A stretch of DNA of 31,525 nucleotides from an uncultured Sphingosinicella sp. (GTDB taxonomy: Bacteria > Pseudomonadota > Alphaproteobacteria > Sphingomonadales > Sphingomonadaceae), in assembly GCA_946886275.1 (NCBI GenBank), contig CAMPIH010000006.1, positions 1 through 31,525 of the forward strand. Reading direction: 5' to 3'. A model generated the notes under the pieces. That model was given only the letters and a program-made list of their open reading frames with translations. It ran no database searches and was not told where the DNA came from. Within the stretch, counting starts at the first letter, position 1. Every line of letters begins with the position of its first letter. Positions 10,025 to 17,964 of the stretch are shown here, piece after piece. The translations under genes and the position numbers were made by a program.

Positions 10025-10751
10025 GGCTCTCTCCCTCATTGAGAACGATCGTCGCGGTCCCCTCGCCGCCGAGCACTCGGGCCAGATTGCCCTGCTCGCG
10101 GATGTTGAAGACGACGATCGGAATATTGTTGTCGCGGCAAAGGGCGACGGCGCTGGCGTCCATCACCTTGAGATCGTCCGCAAGGACCCGGTTGAAGCTG
10201 AGGCGGTCATATCTTTTCGCGCCCGCATTCTTCTTCGGATCCGAATCGTAGATGCCGTCGACGCTGGTGCCCTTGAACAAGGCGTCGCAGCCCATTTCCG
10301 CCGCTCGAAGCGCCGCTGCCGTGTCGGTGGTGAAGAAGGGGTTGCCGGTGCCGGCGGCGAAGATCACCACCCGGCCCTTCTCCATGTGGCGGACCGCCCG
10401 GCGGCGGATATAGGGCTCGGAGACGGTCGCCATCGGGATCGCCGACTGAACCCTCGTGTCGACGCCGATCTTCTCGAGCGCATTCTGAAGCGCGAGGGCG
10501 TTCATCACCGTCGCAAGCATGCCCATATAATCGGCGCTCGCGCGATCGAAGCCCTTGGCCGCGCCGGCCAGGCCGCGGAAGATGTTGCCGCCGCCGACGA
10601 CGAGGCAGAGCTCGTGCCCGGCGTCGCGGGCGGCACGGATCTCGTCGGCGAGACGAGCGACGGTGGCTGGATCGATCCCGAACTGGCCTTCGCCCATCAG
10701 GGCTTCGCCGGACAGCTTCAGGAGGATTCGGTTGAAGCGCGGGCGCGGCAT
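10011..10751 (-). CDS. pyrH: UMP kinase
   Basis: This 246-residue bacterial UMP kinase of the amino-acid-kinase fold phosphorylates UMP to UDP. Motifs include [12 protein letters not shown] near residues 9-20, [10 protein letters not shown] near 58-67, and the nucleotide region [14 protein letters not shown]. The start MPRPRFNR at ATG 10751 was chosen because family homology begins there. The open frame continues 30 codons upstream through a strong hairpin and was not used. No clear Shine-Dalgarno sequence precedes this ATG. The 3' end overlaps frr by 14 bp, while a 156-bp gap with two potential RNA structures separates it from tsf. Confidence 0.95.
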   Translation of the reverse strand: MPRPRFNRILLKLSGEALMGEGQFGIDPATVARLADEIRAARDAGHELCLVVGGGNIFRGLAGAAKGFDRASADYMGMLATVMNALALQNALEKIGVDTRVQSAIPMATVSEPYIRRRAVRHMEKGRVVIFAAGTGNPFFTTDTAAALRAAEMGCDALFKGTSVDGIYDSDPKKNAGAKRYDRLSFNRVLADDLKVMDASAVALCRDNNIPIVVFNIREQGNLARVLGGEGTATIVLNEGESHASL

Positions 10752-10799
10752 GGGGTTCGTCGGTCCGATCTTCGTCTGCGGGGCGAGGTGGCGCACCTT

Positions 10800-10844
10800 A
10801 GGGTGTGTACTCGGCGCCTGCAACGGGCGCCGAGTAAACACCCT
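10800..10844 (-). promoter_or_regulatory. Long near-perfect hairpin in the tsf-pyrH spacer
   Basis: Two 19-base arms (10800-10818 and 10826-10844) pair with a single mismatch around a 7-base loop. This is by far the most stable hairpin between genes in the window. It lies about 50 bases upstream of the pyrH start and 64 bases after the tsf stop. Neither strand shows a T-run after it, so it is not a standard intrinsic terminator. It could stabilise the 3' end of the rpsB-tsf message, be an RNA-processing site, or regulate pyrH translation. Confidence 0.55.
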
Positions 10845-10862
10845 GGTGAGTATGAGCGACCC

Positions 10863-10905
10863 GGCCAGGCATCTTCCCCCCTTCTCTTAGGAAGCGGGGC
10901 TGGCC
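10863..10905 (-). other. Two-part inverted repeat just after tsf
   Basis: Outer arms GGCCAG (10863-10868) and CTGGCC (10900-10905) enclose inner arms CTTCC (10873-10877) and GGAAG (10890-10894). The structure begins three bases after the tsf stop codon and precedes the larger hairpin at 10800-10844. It may protect the tsf 3' end from exonucleases. Without a T-run, a terminator role is unsupported. Confidence 0.25.
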
Positions 10906-10907
10906 TT

Positions 10908-11852
10908 TCAGGCGACCGGCTCGACCTTGCCGACGCCGGAAGCGGCGGCGACTTCGGCGGCGAAATCGCTTTCCTTCTTCTCGATGCCTTCACCGAGCTG
11001 GAAGCGAACGAACGCGCTGATCGTGATCGTCGCGCCGGCCTGCTTGCCCGCGGCGGCGACGACGTCCTCGACCTTCGTCTTGTTGTCCATCACGAAGAGC
11101 TGCGACAGGAGCGCATTCTCCTTGCGGAACTTGGCGATCGCGCCTTCGACCATCTTTTCGACGATCGCGTCGGGCTTGCCCGATTCCTTTGCCTTCTCGG
11201 CGGCGATCGAACGCTCGCGCTCGATCGTCGCGGAATCGAGATCCTCGCCGGTCAGCGCCTGCGGGTTGGCCGCGGCGATGTGCATCGCCAGCTGCTTGCC
11301 GAGGGACTCGAGGGCGCCCTTGTCGGCCGCGCTTTCGAGGGCGACGAGAACGCCGATCTTGCCGAGCCCCGGGGCCACGCTGTTGTGGACGTAGGAAACG
11401 ACCACCCCGTCATTGACCTGAAGGACGGCGGTTCGGCGCAAGGACTGGTTCTCGCCGATCGTCGCGACGTTGCTGGTCAGCTTCTCCTGGACGGTGCCGC
11501 CCGCCGGCCAGCTGGCCGAGAGCAGATTCTCGACATTGCCACTGCCCTGGAGGGCGAGATCAGCAACGGTCCGGACGAATTCCTGGAACTGTTCGTTCTT
11601 GGCGACGAAGTCCGTTTCCGAATTGACCTCGACGACCGCGCCGCGGTTGCCGGCCACGGCGACTCCGACAAGGCCCTCGGCCGCGGTCCGGCCAGCCTTC
11701 TTGGCGGCGGCGGCGAGACCCTTGGTACGAAGCCAGTCGATCGCCGCTTCCATGTCGCCCTGGGTCTCGCCCAGTGCCTTCTTGCAATCCATCATTCCCG
11801 CGCCGGTGCGCTCGCGCAGCTCCTTGACGGCGGCGGCCGTGATCTCAGCCAT
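10908..11852 (-). CDS. tsf: Translation elongation factor Ts
   Basis: EF-Ts is the guanine nucleotide exchange factor for EF-Tu. The 314-residue product has the N-terminal UBA-like domain ([19 protein letters not shown] at residues 9-27) and the exchange motif [12 protein letters not shown] near 80-91, followed by the dimerisation core. The ATG at 11852 has an AAGGA site eight bases upstream. A longer frame with nine extra residues was rejected for that reason. The gene follows rpsB after 128 bp that hold a large imperfect palindrome, and precedes pyrH in the conserved order. Confidence 0.97.
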   Translation of the reverse strand: MAEITAAAVKELRERTGAGMMDCKKALGETQGDMEAAIDWLRTKGLAAAAKKAGRTAAEGLVGVAVAGNRGAVVEVNSETDFVAKNEQFQEFVRTVADLALQGSGNVENLLSASWPAGGTVQEKLTSNVATIGENQSLRRTAVLQVNDGVVVSYVHNSVAPGLGKIGVLVALESAADKGALESLGKQLAMHIAAANPQALTGEDLDSATIERERSIAAEKAKESGKPDAIVEKMVEGAIAKFRKENALLSQLFVMDNKTKVEDVVAAAGKQAGATITISAFVRFQLGEGIEKKESDFAAEVAAASGVGKVEPVA

Positions 11853-11883
11853 GTCTCTTGTCCTTCTTTTCGATTCCAAAATG

Positions 11884-11953
11884 GTTCGCCCTGAGCCTGT
11901 CGAAGGGCTTCCTTTCAGAACATAGAAAGGGCTTCGAAGGGCTCAGGCCGAAC
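11884..11953. repeat. Intergenic palindromic repeat between rpsB and tsf
   Basis: Outer arms of 22 bases (11884-11905 and 11932-11953) match as an inverted repeat at 19 of 22 positions. An inner pair, CCTTTC (11911-11916) and GAAAGG (11925-11930), nests inside. The arm core CCTGAGCCTGTCGAAGG resembles, from memory, a motif scattered between genes in many sphingomonad genomes. It fills most of the rpsB-tsf spacer and would fold into a long hairpin in the transcript. Confidence 0.6.
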
Positions 11954-11980
11954 GGGAGAGGCGATGCCCCTCCCGGATGA

Positions 11981-12739
11981 TCAAGCTTCGGCCAGCGCCT
12001 GCTCGGCCGGCGGCTCATCCATGGCGCCGATGTCGACGCCGCGGGCGGACGCGCCGCCCTGTTTGCCGGCGAGAACCGAATCGGCGATCGCGTCGCAATA
12101 GAGGCGGATGGCGCGGCTCGCATCGTCATTGCCCGGAACCGGGAAGGCGATGCCCTGCGGGCTGACGTTGGTGTCGAGTACGGCAATGACCGGGATGCCA
12201 AGGACATTGGCTTCCTTGACGGCCAGCTCTTCCTTGTTGGCGTCGATGATGAAGATGACGTCCGGAAGCCCGCCCATGTCGCGAATTCCGCCAAGCGACA
12301 GCTCGAGCTTGTCGCGCTCGCGGGTCAGCTGAAGGACTTCCTTCTTGGTGAGCCCGGCGGTGTCGCCCGAAAGCTGCTCCTCGAGGCTCTTGAAGCGCTT
12401 GATCGAGTTGGAGATCGTCTTCCAGTTGGTGAGCATTCCGCCCAGCCAGCGATGGTTGACGAAATGCTGACCGGAGCGGCGGGCCGCTTCGGCGATCGGA
12501 TCCTGCGCCTGGCGCTTGGTGCCGACGAACAGCACCTTGCCGCCGGCGGCGACCGACTGGCGGACGAAGTCGAGCGCCCGAGCGAACAGGGGCACGGTCT
12601 GCGACAGGTCGATGATGTGGACGCCGTTCCGCTCGCCGAAAATATACGGCTTCATCTTCGGATTCCAGCGGTGGGTCTGGTGGCCGAAATGCGCTCCGGC
12701 CTCGAGCAATTGCTGCATGGTGACGTCGGGTGACGCCAT
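11981..12739 (-). CDS. rpsB: 30S ribosomal protein S2
   Basis: This 252-residue S2 protein joins the small subunit late in assembly and is needed for S1 binding. The N-terminal signature is [19 protein letters not shown] near residues 11-29, followed by [17 protein letters not shown] and [10 protein letters not shown], all typical. The ATG at 12739 has an AAGGAG ribosome site, and the length is normal. It heads the long minus-strand cluster. A candidate promoter at 12837-12865 leaves a leader of about 90 bases containing a short stem-loop. Confidence 0.97.
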   Translation of the reverse strand: MASPDVTMQQLLEAGAHFGHQTHRWNPKMKPYIFGERNGVHIIDLSQTVPLFARALDFVRQSVAAGGKVLFVGTKRQAQDPIAEAARRSGQHFVNHRWLGGMLTNWKTISNSIKRFKSLEEQLSGDTAGLTKKEVLQLTRERDKLELSLGGIRDMGGLPDVIFIIDANKEELAVKEANVLGIPVIAVLDTNVSPQGIAFPVPGNDDASRAIRLYCDAIADSVLAGKQGGASARGVDIGAMDEPPAEQALAEA

Positions 12740-12780
12740 GATCTTTCTCCTTCCGGTTCTACCTCTGCGGCGCCGAATGA

Positions 12781-12799
12781 TCCCGGATCAGATCCGAGA
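12781..12799 (-). other. Stem-loop in the rpsB 5' leader
   Basis: On the minus strand an 8-bp stem with one G-U pair closes a 3-base loop (plus-strand arms TCCCGGAT and ATCCGAGA). It begins about 40 bases upstream of the rpsB ATG and could serve S2 autoregulation. It is short and untested for conservation. Confidence 0.3.
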
Positions 12800-12836
12800 C
12801 ACCGGTATGATGGCATCCGCATGTGGAATGGCCGCG

Positions 12837-12865
12837 CACTTAAGGGGATGGGGCTCGGAAATCAA
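12837..12865 (-). promoter_or_regulatory. Candidate rpsB promoter
   Basis: Read on the minus strand, TTGATT (12865-12860) is followed after 17 bases by TAAGTG (12842-12837). This resembles a sigma70-type promoter about 100 bp upstream of rpsB, which heads the cluster. The -35 match is good and the -10 match is partial. Confidence 0.35.
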
Positions 12866-13000
12866 CCCGCCCGCTTCCTCGCGAGGCCGGTGGCCGGCGC
12901 CCGCAGGTCCATCGCCCCTTCCGACGAGGAAACCGCTGCGCCTACATGCTTCTTCGTCAGCGTGGTGCAAACCCTGTCCGCCCGATCGTTACGCCGGCGC

Positions 13001-13029
13001 TTGACATTAGAACAGAACAAGAACATACC
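13001..13029 (+). promoter_or_regulatory. Promoter overlapped by a LexA-type SOS box
   Basis: A perfect -35 hexamer TTGACA (13001-13006) is followed after 17 bases by the -10-like CATACC (13024-13029). The spacer contains GAAC (13010-13013), seven bases, then GAAC (13021-13024). This is the direct-repeat form GAAC-N7-GAAC (GTTC-N7-GTTC on the other strand) described for LexA of alphaproteobacteria. The box lies between and partly over the promoter elements, where a bound repressor would block RNA polymerase. The only suitable downstream gene is the 59-codon frame at 13102. Confidence 0.7.
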
Positions 13030-13101
13030 AACGCTTCAACGCGGTTGCGGAGCCATTTCGCCACTGCATCGTTCCCACCTCTCGAACAAAAGGGGAAAGC
13101 C

Positions 13102-13281
13102 GTGGCTCACCTTGCTTCGATCCTTTTCTTCTCCGGCCTTCTGGTCGCGCTCGGCCTGACCCTCGAGCTCACGATAAAGGCATCTCGGGCGGAGATCGTC
13201 GCGGCTTTTCGCGGCTTGCCGTTGCCGGCGACGGCGAAGTCGCCGGCGCCAGTGGCGTGGCGCTCGCGCGCTGCCGCTTGA
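13102..13281 (+). CDS. Small single-helix membrane protein, probably SOS-controlled
   Basis: This 59-codon frame starts at GTG 13102 with a good AGGGGA ribosome site five bases upstream. It encodes a short N-terminus, one hydrophobic helix (about residues 4-22, LASILFFSGLLVALGLTL), an amphipathic charged stretch ([17 protein letters not shown]) and a Pro/Ala-rich basic tail. The frame stays open further upstream but has no ribosome site or protein-like character there. A promoter with a LexA-type box lies 73-101 bp ahead. The function is unknown. Small LexA-controlled inner-membrane proteins such as Caulobacter SidA delay cell division after DNA damage, so a division inhibitor is one hypothesis; no sequence relation to SidA is claimed. 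The last 113 bp overlap pssA on the other strand. Confidence 0.7.
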   Translation: MAHLASILFFSGLLVALGLTLELTIKASRAEIVAAFRGLPLPATAKSPAPVAWRSRAAA

Positions 13282-14026
13282 TCCTGGCATAGCTCATGAC
13301 GCTGAAGGGGATCATGGCCAGGTAAGCGATTCCGCAGACCGTCAGGGTCTGCCATGGGACGGAAACGAGCGCGCCACCCAGCAAGGCTATGACGACGATG
13401 GCCTCCAGCCGGACCTTGCGGCGGAGGCGAAGCGAACCCCAGGAAAAGGTCGCCAGGCTGGAGATGGCAAGGAAGGCCACAAAGGCTGCCCACGGGGCGA
13501 CGATCCGATAGTCTGCAAGCCAGGTCCATTGGCGCTCGCTGGCCAACCACACGATGATCGGCAGCAACAATAGCCCCGCGCCCGCCGGCGCAGGCACTCC
13601 GGTGTTGAAGCCGGCCGATTTGTGCGGCTGGTCCTCGACGTCGATCCTGGCGTTGAAGCGGGCGAGTCGCAACGCCATGCATGCCGCATAAGCGAGCGCG
13701 AAGACCCACCCCCAGCTCGGCAGATTCTGAAGTGACCAGAGGTGAAGAATGATGGCGGGCGACGCGCCGAACGCAATCACATCCGACAATGAATCGAGTT
13801 CTGCACCGAAGCGCGTCTGGCCTTTGAGCGCTCGGGCAATCCGTCCATCCATCCCGTCGAGCACCGCCGCCAGCACGATCATGGCGACGGCGAGGTCCCA
13901 TTCCTCGGCGATGGCGAAACGGACTCCGGTCAGGCCGACGCACAAGGCGAGCGCGGTGACGGCGTTGGGCACGACCGCCCGAAGTGGAATGCCCCGTCTT
14001 TCCCGCACGCGCGGTTCGGGACTCAC
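13169..14026 (-). CDS. pssA: CDP-diacylglycerol-serine O-phosphatidyltransferase
   Basis: This 285-residue membrane enzyme transfers phosphatidyl from CDP-diacylglycerol to L-serine. The CDP-alcohol phosphatidyltransferase signature DG-xx-AR-x8-G-xxx-D-xxx-D is complete, beginning [18 protein letters not shown] and continuing AELDSLSD, near residues 57-80. Around eight hydrophobic segments follow. The GTG at 14026 overlaps the psd stop as GTGA, so the gene is likely coupled to psd, whose enzyme uses its product. The last 30 or so residues are a low-complexity Ala/Pro/Ser/Arg tail that overlaps the small membrane-protein gene on the plus strand. Confidence 0.95.
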   Translation of the reverse strand: MSPEPRVRERRGIPLRAVVPNAVTALALCVGLTGVRFAIAEEWDLAVAMIVLAAVLDGMDGRIARALKGQTRFGAELDSLSDVIAFGASPAIILHLWSLQNLPSWGWVFALAYAACMALRLARFNARIDVEDQPHKSAGFNTGVPAPAGAGLLLLPIIVWLASERQWTWLADYRIVAPWAAFVAFLAISSLATFSWGSLRLRRKVRLEAIVVIALLGGALVSVPWQTLTVCGIAYLAMIPFSVMSYARIKRQRASATPLAPATSPSPATASREKPRRSPPEMPLS

Positions 14027-14760
14027 TGGGCCAGGCCCTCGATCAGTTCGGAAAGGCCCGTCTTGGCGATGATGGTCTCGCCGGCGACCGTTCGCTGACC
14101 GAGCAGGACCTGCGAGGAGGTCCCGGCGGGCAGATAGACGTCCACCCGGCTGCCGAACCGGATCAGCCCGACCCGCTGGCCGGCGACGAGCCGGTCGCCG
14201 ACCTTGATCCAGGGCACGATCCGGCGGGCGACGAGGCCGGCGATCTGGGTGAAGGCGACCTTCGTGCCGTTGTCGCCCTCGACGAGGATATGCTGCCGTT
14301 CATTGTCCTCGCTCGCCTTGTCGAGATCGGCGTTGAGGAACTTGCCGGCAATGTAGTGAACCCGACGGACCGTCCCTGGGATCGGGGTCCGGTTGATGTG
14401 CACGTCGAAGACGCTCATGAAGATCGAGACCCGGATCAGCGGCTCGTCGGCGAGCCCGTCGGGACCGACCAGCTCGCTCGGCGGCGGCACCGTGGTGATC
14501 ATCGTCACCATCCCGTCGGCCGGGGCGATGATCAGCCCCTCGCCCGTCGGCGTCGTCCGGATCGGGTCGCGGAAGAAGGCCGCGATCCAGGCGGCGAGCC
14601 CGATGCTCAGCCAGCCGAGCCAGTCCCAGTCGATCACCCACCAGAACAGGAGGGCGATCGCAACGGCGATGACGACGAACTTGCGTCCTTCCGGATGCAC
14701 GCTCGGCATTCGATAGCGGACGGTCGTGGTGACCAGATCGGATTTTTCGAGCGAGGACAT
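14023..14760 (-). CDS. psd: Phosphatidylserine decarboxylase proenzyme
   Basis: This enzyme makes phosphatidylethanolamine from phosphatidylserine. The 245-residue product is of the short bacterial type. The self-cleavage site is the Gly-Ser pair in [12 protein letters not shown] near residues 202-213, where the serine becomes the pyruvoyl group. An N-terminal hydrophobic anchor spans about 27-58, and [10 protein letters not shown] and [13 protein letters not shown] are conserved. The ATG at 14760 lacks a Shine-Dalgarno sequence and lies seven bases after a -10-like hexamer, so the message may be leaderless. The gene is coupled to pssA and divergent from icd. Confidence 0.95.
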   Translation of the reverse strand: MSSLEKSDLVTTTVRYRMPSVHPEGRKFVVIAVAIALLFWWVIDWDWLGWLSIGLAAWIAAFFRDPIRTTPTGEGLIIAPADGMVTMITTVPPPSELVGPDGLADEPLIRVSIFMSVFDVHINRTPIPGTVRRVHYIAGKFLNADLDKASEDNERQHILVEGDNGTKVAFTQIAGLVARRIVPWIKVGDRLVAGQRVGLIRFGSRVDVYLPAGTSSQVLLGQRTVAGETIIAKTGLSELIEGLAQ

Positions 14761-14766
14761 TCGCCG

Positions 14767-14795
14767 TCTTTAGGCGGTGAGCCGAGGGGAGACAA
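14767..14795 (-). promoter_or_regulatory. Candidate psd-pssA promoter
   Basis: On the minus strand TTGTCT (14795-14790), a 17-base spacer and TAAAGA (14772-14767) resemble a sigma70 promoter. The predicted transcription start falls at or beside the psd ATG at 14760. Only the -35 and spacing are strong. Confidence 0.3.
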
Positions 14796-14811
14796 CAAGC
14801 GCCGCGCTTGG

Positions 14812-14840
14812 TTGATCAGCGGCCCCGCTCCGCCTACACG
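14812..14840 (+). promoter_or_regulatory. Candidate icd promoter
   Basis: TTGATC (14812-14817) and TACACG (14835-14840) are separated by exactly 17 bases. The implied start near 14847 gives icd a leader of about 37 bases. The arrangement is back to back with the candidate psd promoter. Confidence 0.4.
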
Positions 14841-14883
14841 GCCCCGCAAAGCAGAGTGCAAAACAGGGAAAAGCGACCGCCTC

Positions 14884-16113
14884 ATGGCCAAGATCAAGGT
14901 GAAGAACCCCGTCGTCGAGCTCGACGGCGACGAGATGACCCGCATCATCTGGCAATGGATCCGCGAACGGCTGATCCTGCCCTATCTGGATGTCGAACTG
15001 CTCTATTACGATCTGGGCATCGAGAAGCGCGACGAGACCGAAGACCGGATCACGGTCGAGGCAGCCGAGGCGATCAAGAAGCACGGCGTCGGAGTCAAAT
15101 GCGCCACGATCACGCCCGACGAGGCGAGGGTCGAGGAGTTCGGCCTGAAGAAGATGTGGAAATCGCCGAACGGGACGATCCGCAACATCCTCGGCGGTGT
15201 CGTCTTCCGCGAGCCGATCGTCATCGAGAACGTGCCTCGGCTGATCCCCGGCTGGACCGACCCGATCGTCGTCGGCCGCCACGCCTTCGGCGACCAGTAT
15301 AAGGCGACCGATTTCCGGGTCCCCGGACCGGGCAAGCTCACCATCAAATGGACCGGCGAGAATGGCGAGGAGATCGAACATGAAGTGTTCGATTTCCCGG
15401 CCGCCGGAGTGGCGATGGGGATGTACAATCTCGACGAGTCGATCCGCGATTTCGCCCGCGCCTGCTTCAATTACGGGCTCAACCGGCAATGGCCGGTCTA
15501 TCTGTCGACCAAGAACACCATCCTCAAGGCCTATGACGGCCGCTTCAAGGATCTTTTCGAGGAAATCTTCACCAGCGAATTCAAGGCGAAGTTCGATAAG
15601 GTTGGAATCGAATATCAGCATCGCCTGATCGACGACATGGTCGCGAGCGCGCTCAAGTGGAGTGGAAAGTTCGTCTGGGCCTGCAAGAATTATGACGGCG
15701 ACGTCCAGTCGGACCAGGTCGCTCAGGGCTTCGGGTCGCTCGGCCTGATGACCTCGATCCTGATGACCCCGGACGGCAAGACGGTCGAAGCCGAGGCCGC
15801 CCACGGCACCGTCACCCGCCACTTCCGGATGCACGAGCAGGGCAAGGCGACCTCGACCAACCCGATCGCCTCGATCTTCGCCTGGACGGGCGGCCTGAAA
15901 TATCGCGGCAAGTTCGATGACACGCCCGAAGTCACCCGTTTCGCCGAGACTCTCGAGCGGGTCTGCATCGAGACCGTCGAGCAGGGCAAGATGACGAAGG
16001 ATCTGGCCATCCTGATCGGTCCTGAACAGAGCTGGATGACGACAGAACAGTTCTTCGAGGCGATCCGGGCCAATCTCGAGAAGGCCATGGCCGAGGAAGT
16101 TCAGACCGCCTGA
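14884..16113 (+). CDS. icd: NADP-dependent isocitrate dehydrogenase
   Basis: This 409-residue homodimeric enzyme oxidises isocitrate to 2-oxoglutarate in the TCA cycle, giving NADPH. The sequence is of the eukaryote-like type II family found in many alphaproteobacteria. Features are [20 protein letters not shown] at the N-terminus, [12 protein letters not shown] with the substrate region, and the metal-binding segment ending [33 protein letters not shown] is the nucleotide part. The ATG at 14884 is where family homology begins; the frame stays open 300 codons upstream across psd and that part was rejected. The ribosome site is weak. Confidence 0.96.
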   Translation: MAKIKVKNPVVELDGDEMTRIIWQWIRERLILPYLDVELLYYDLGIEKRDETEDRITVEAAEAIKKHGVGVKCATITPDEARVEEFGLKKMWKSPNGTIRNILGGVVFREPIVIENVPRLIPGWTDPIVVGRHAFGDQYKATDFRVPGPGKLTIKWTGENGEEIEHEVFDFPAAGVAMGMYNLDESIRDFARACFNYGLNRQWPVYLSTKNTILKAYDGRFKDLFEEIFTSEFKAKFDKVGIEYQHRLIDDMVASALKWSGKFVWACKNYDGDVQSDQVAQGFGSLGLMTSILMTPDGKTVEAEAAHGTVTRHFRMHEQGKATSTNPIASIFAWTGGLKYRGKFDDTPEVTRFAETLERVCIETVEQGKMTKDLAILIGPEQSWMTTEQFFEAIRANLEKAMAEEVQTA

Positions 16114-16170
16114 CCGGCGAATCGGCGGCTGGTAGCTGACAAAGCGGCCTCGGGCTGCATAAAGGAGAAG

Positions 16171-17964
16171 ATGCACCCGGCGCCCGGCGATTTCGGCACT
16201 TCAGGTCTCAGCGATGCGCTCGTCATCCTGGGCGCGGCGGGGATCGTCATCCCCGCCTTCGCCCGATTCAGGATCAGCCCCGTCATCGGCTTCATCCTGA
16301 TCGGGCTGCTCGTCGGCCCGGCCGGCCTGGGATCACTCTCGGGCCAATATCCGTGGCTCAACTACGTCACCATCTCGAATCGCGAATCGATCGAGCCGTT
16401 CGCCGAGTTCGGAATCATCCTCCTGCTCTTCTCGATCGGGCTGGAGCTTTCGTTCAAGCGGCTCTGGGGCATGCGCCGGCTCGTCTTCGGAGTCGGCGCC
16501 GCCGAGCTTCTGATCGGCGCGGCCTTCATCGGCCTGGCGCTCTACCTGATCGGCACGGGCCCGAGCGCATCGGTCGCACTCGGCCTGGCCCTGGCCTTGT
16601 CCTCGACGGCGCTAGTGTTGCCGCTGACCAACGCCGCCACCGCGGTCGGCCGATCGGCGCTGGCAATGCTGCTTTTCGAGGATCTGGCGATCGTCCCGAT
16701 CATCTTCGCGCTCGGCGCCCTCTCGCCCCATGTCGGCCTCGCCGGCCTCACCAACATGATGAACGTGCTGCTTGCCGGGGCCGCCGTCGTTGCCGCGATG
16801 CTCATCCTCGGCCGGCTCTTCCTGCCTCGGCTCTTCGCCCAGGCGGCTCGGACGAAAAGCCCCGAACTCTTCCTCGCCGCGAGCCTGCTCGTCGTGATCG
16901 TCGCCAGCCTCGCCACCGCCGCCGTCGGCCTCTCGCCGATCGTCGGCGCGATCATCGCCGGAATCCTCATCGCGGAAACCGATTATCATGACCAGGTCGA
17001 AGTGATCACCGCGCCGTTCCGCGGTCTCGCCCTCGGCGTCTTCCTGATCACCGTCGGGATGAGCGTGGATTTCAGGGTCATCTTCGACAATTGGACGGCG
17101 CTGCTCGCGGCGGTGCTGGGCGTGCTCGCAATCAAGGCCGCCGTCACCGCTTCTTTGCTTCGGCTTTCCGGCGCCACCCCCGCGGTCGCGGCCGAGACGG
17201 GGGTGGTCATGGCGTCGCCGTCGGAGACGACCCTGATCGTCCTTGCCGCCGCTTCGGCCGCCGGCCTGATCACGAGGGAAACCGCGGCGTTCTGGCAGAT
17301 CGTCACAGCGATCGGACTGACGGTCACGCCGCTGCTTGCGAAGCTCGGCCAGCTTGCGGCCCGAGGCGTACGAGCGCCTTCTGAGCCCGATGTGCCGCTG
17401 CCCGGGCCCGACGACGACTCGCCGCCGGTGATCATCATCGGCTACGGCCGGGTCGGGCGGCTCGTCGCGGAAATGCTGAAGACTCACAATCGCCGTTTCC
17501 TGGCGGTCGATTCGGATGTCGACGCCGTGGCCGCAGCGCGGCGCGAAGGCGATCCGATCATCTTCGGCGACGTCGCACGGCCCGAACTGGTCGATCGCCT
17601 CAATCTCGCCCATGCCGAGGCGCTCGTCCTGACGATGGACGATCCGGTACTGACCGTTCGCCTCACCAAACGGGTCAGGGCGTCCTCCGCCAACCTCACC
17701 ATCGTCGCTCGCGCCCGCGACCCATCGCATGCGGCGGAGCTTTACAGAGCCGGAGCGACCGACGCCGTTCCGGAGACGATCGAATCCTCGCTCCAGCTTT
17801 CCGAGGCGGTGCTGGTCGATCTCGGGATGGCGATGGGCCCGGTGATCGCTTCCATCCACGAGAAGAGGAGTGAGCTTCGAAAGCAGATCATGGAGCTCGG
17901 AATGCTGCCCAAGGAGCCGCCGCAACGCGGCCGACGCCTTCGGGACGCGCTCACCCCCCAATAG
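16171..17964 (+). CDS. CPA2-family monovalent cation:proton antiporter with RCK domain (Kef/YbaL type)
   Basis: This 597-residue membrane protein has 12-13 hydrophobic helices over residues 1-400 forming a Na/H-exchanger fold (PVIGFILIGLLVGP, FGIILLLFSIGLELS, ALSSTALVLPL). A cytoplasmic RCK/TrkA-N domain follows, with dinucleotide loop GYGRVG at 424-429 and acidic strand end AVDSD. It would exchange K+ or Na+ for protons under nucleotide or redox control and protect cytoplasmic pH. The ATG has an AAAGGAG site. It lies 57 bp after icd and 59 bp before the DUF763 gene, so co-transcription is possible. The exact ion cannot be deduced. Confidence 0.93.
   Translation: MHPAPGDFGTSGLSDALVILGAAGIVIPAFARFRISPVIGFILIGLLVGPAGLGSLSGQYPWLNYVTISNRESIEPFAEFGIILLLFSIGLELSFKRLWGMRRLVFGVGAAELLIGAAFIGLALYLIGTGPSASVALGLALALSSTALVLPLTNAATAVGRSALAMLLFEDLAIVPIIFALGALSPHVGLAGLTNMMNVLLAGAAVVAAMLILGRLFLPRLFAQAARTKSPELFLAASLLVVIVASLATAAVGLSPIVGAIIAGILIAETDYHDQVEVITAPFRGLALGVFLITVGMSVDFRVIFDNWTALLAAVLGVLAIKAAVTASLLRLSGATPAVAAETGVVMASPSETTLIVLAAASAAGLITRETAAFWQIVTAIGLTVTPLLAKLGQLAARGVRAPSEPDVPLPGPDDDSPPVIIIGYGRVGRLVAEMLKTHNRRFLAVDSDVDAVAAARREGDPIIFGDVARPELVDRLNLAHAEALVLTMDDPVLTVRLTKRVRASSANLTIVARARDPSHAAELYRAGATDAVPETIESSLQLSEAVLVDLGMAMGPVIASIHEKRSELRKQIMELGMLPKEPPQRGRRLRDALTPQ

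Larger units (their letters stand above)
12740..13101. other. Non-coding regulatory gap between rpsB and the small SOS-type gene
   Basis: No convincing gene lies in these 362 bp. Moving right from the rpsB start, the gap holds the rpsB leader with a stem-loop (12781-12799), a candidate minus-strand promoter (12837-12865), about 130 bp without recognisable signals, and a plus-strand promoter with a LexA-type box (13001-13029). The last part is a 66-base leader to the GTG at 13102. Short open frames here have atypical composition and no ribosome sites. Confidence 0.6.

Noticed and set aside
10800..10844. Intrinsic terminator call for the tsf-pyrH hairpin
   Set aside because: No run of T follows the stem on either strand, so it is reported as a structural or regulatory element.
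10023..11894. 623-codon open frame on the plus strand opposite pyrH and tsf
   Set aside because: It spans two well-recognised genes and their spacer in antisense. This is a high-GC codon-bias effect.
12946..13101. 52-codon upstream extension of the small membrane protein
   Set aside because: It would start before the promoter and LexA-type box and has no ribosome site.
13984..14883. 300-codon N-terminal extension of icd
   Set aside because: It is antisense to psd. Family homology begins at ATG 14884.
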